Shown here one piece after another: positions 43,998 to 44,873 of a DNA stretch of 44,873 nucleotides. The translations under genes and the position numbers were made by a program. This DNA comes from Sphaeroforma sirkka. Its lineage: Eukaryota > Opisthokonta > Ichthyosporea > Ichthyophonida. Below the pieces are notes generated by a model. The model saw only the letters and a list, made by a program, of their open reading frames with translations, was not told the DNA's origin and searched no databases. The DNA is taken from the NCBI GenBank assembly GCA_001586965.3, contig LUCW03000024.1:242501-287373 (forward strand). Reading direction: 5' to 3'. Numbering within the stretch: the first letter of the stretch is position 1; every line of letters starts with the position of its first letter.

Positions 43998-44517
43998 TGT
44001 AAACTTCGATGGAAATTACTAGGTTTCAAACTATATTAAACTAAAATACAATTTAGTCAGTTAGGATTTAGCAGTGGTAGCTTGTGTAAGAATGATCGGG
44101 ACTGCCTCTTGTTAAGAGCCTAAATATCCTTGATCACACAGGGCGTACCTCTAGCTGTTCTTTATTGAATAATTTTCACTAGAAGTACTAAGTGTTCATG
44201 ACCACTTGCCTAATTTGTAAATAGACATAATAACGTAAGTCACGTTAATACATTAGCTGATATAAATAAAGTTTTAAGTTCGGAGATTATAAAATTTGGT
44301 TTATAATATCCTACGTCTACTAATGTCTCAAATAGGTCCAAGTAGATGAGTCATACCAAATACTCAGGCTATTGGAGTCATCAAAGTGAATTTATAACAC
44401 TTTGGAAATATTGGAAAAAGAGTTTGTACTAAATTATTTAAAATACAAATAAAAAAACCAATGTATTATCTCAATTGATCTTGATATTTTAAACTGACCG
44501 GAGGCCGTATTTCTACA
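43998..44517 (-). repeat. 5' LTR of family 3 element
   Basis: 520 bases, same ends as the 3' LTR. It lacks the ~76-base segment present in both other family 3 LTRs, so the deletion happened after insertion, or reverse transcription joined two variants. The leader following it (43,920-43,997) shows no obvious primer-binding site complementary to a tRNA 3' end. Confidence 0.9.
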
Positions 44518-44552
44518 CGTAACTGGAGAGCTTGAACGACCTATAGGCAAAT

Positions 44553-44792
44553 TGTAAAGCCGACCAGTCGTGACACAAAAGTACGCGGAGTTTTTAGTCA
44601 GCTAAGATTTATTTGCCTTTTGGTTGGTCCCAAGTAGTAAAGTGAGCTTGGGAGAACCAAACTTATGTATTTATGTCAGAGCGCATGCAAGTCCCGTTGT
44701 ATTGGCCAAGACGATTAGCCCGCGCAAATGTCCAACTGTCACGCTGGCGGTTTTTCCAAGGTGCTACCGATTTAGGGCCTCCAGGTTTTACA
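44553..44792 (-). repeat. LTR of gypsy family 4, interrupted locus
   Basis: 240 bases, minus strand, TGTAAAACCTGGAGGCCCTA to GGCTTTACA, closely similar to 22,810-23,057 in the same landmarks (GCACCTTGGAAAAACC, CTCACTTTACTACT, GACTAAAAA). Family 3 inserted 35 bases from its 3' end. The last 80 bases of the window hold nothing I can assign. Confidence 0.87.
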
Positions 44793-44873
44793 GAAATTCA
44801 AAGTTTCCTCCGTAGCCAGTATCTATAGCCTCGACGGCTACTAGTTAAACTCCTTTAAATATTTACAGAGCTG

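Larger units (their letters stand above)
36963..44517 (-). mobile_element. Near full-length Ty3/gypsy element, family 3, with Dam-like domain
   Basis: 7,555 bases between LTRs 43,998-44,517 (5') and 36,963-37,558 (3'), with TG/CA ends. CGTA occurs directly outside both (36,959-36,962 and 44,518-44,521), a 4-bp target duplication. Order on the minus strand: gag, Cys-rich finger, protease, RT, RNase H, Dam-like domain, integrase, chromodomain-like tail, Lys/Arg-rich C-terminus. A polypurine tract (ACTGGGGGCTA) precedes the 3' LTR. Frame changes in gag, RT, RNase H, Dam-like region and integrase, plus a stop at 39,838-39,840, make this copy inactive. Confidence 0.93.

Overview
The window is nuclear DNA of a repeat-rich eukaryote. 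It has a GT-AG spliced protein gene, introns filled with micro- and minisatellites, and nested LTR retrotransposons. The host gene reads like an animal or opisthokont SCYL2, with long introns and a low-complexity C-terminus. Together with the many chromodomain gypsy elements this fits a unicellular relative of animals (for example an ichthyosporean) or a similar protist. That placement is an inference and is weak.

Region 1 (1-12,400): the 3' two thirds of a SCYL2-like gene (SCY1-like pseudokinase, a clathrin-coat and endosomal trafficking factor) on the + strand. I resolve eleven exons, from 889 to the stop at 12,389, with reading phases that agree at every junction (2,340 nt, 779 codons plus stop). 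The kinase-like domain and start codon lie upstream of the window. Nearly every intron has expanded around its own, unrelated tandem repeat. Some of these repeats carry copies of the real splice sites.

Region 2 (12,400-14,363): downstream sequence with no gene I can support.

Region 3 (14,364-20,784): one Ty1/copia element with two LTRs (476 and 472 bp), + strand, dead. It has in-frame stops, an altered protease triad, and YVDV at the reverse transcriptase YVDD box.

Region 4 (20,785-26,000): two relics of one gypsy-type family in tail-to-tail orientation. Each keeps a 3' LTR that begins TGTAAAACC and ends TTTACA. A third LTR of this family lies at 44,553-44,792.

Region 5 (26,000-33,967): little that can be assigned up to about 27,400, then a gypsy chromovirus on the + strand. 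Its order is gag, protease, RT, RNase H, a Dam-like N6-adenine methyltransferase domain, integrase, chromodomain. It has a few lesions, and a candidate 3' LTR (33,788-33,967) abuts a minus-strand gag-protease relic of the same family (33,968-35,415).

Region 6 (35,416-44,873): a third gypsy family. One nearly full-length minus-strand copy (36,963-44,517) has paired LTRs and a CGTA target duplication. Beside it are a plus-strand 3' fragment joined to a full LTR and 5' leader, and an inverted LTR piece. This family also has the Dam-like domain between RNase H and integrase.

The most interesting signals are the Dam-like adenine methyltransferase domain in two distinct gypsy families, a stop codon kept at the gag/protease boundary in two diverged copies, and tandem repeats that multiply functional splice sites inside the SCYL2-like gene.
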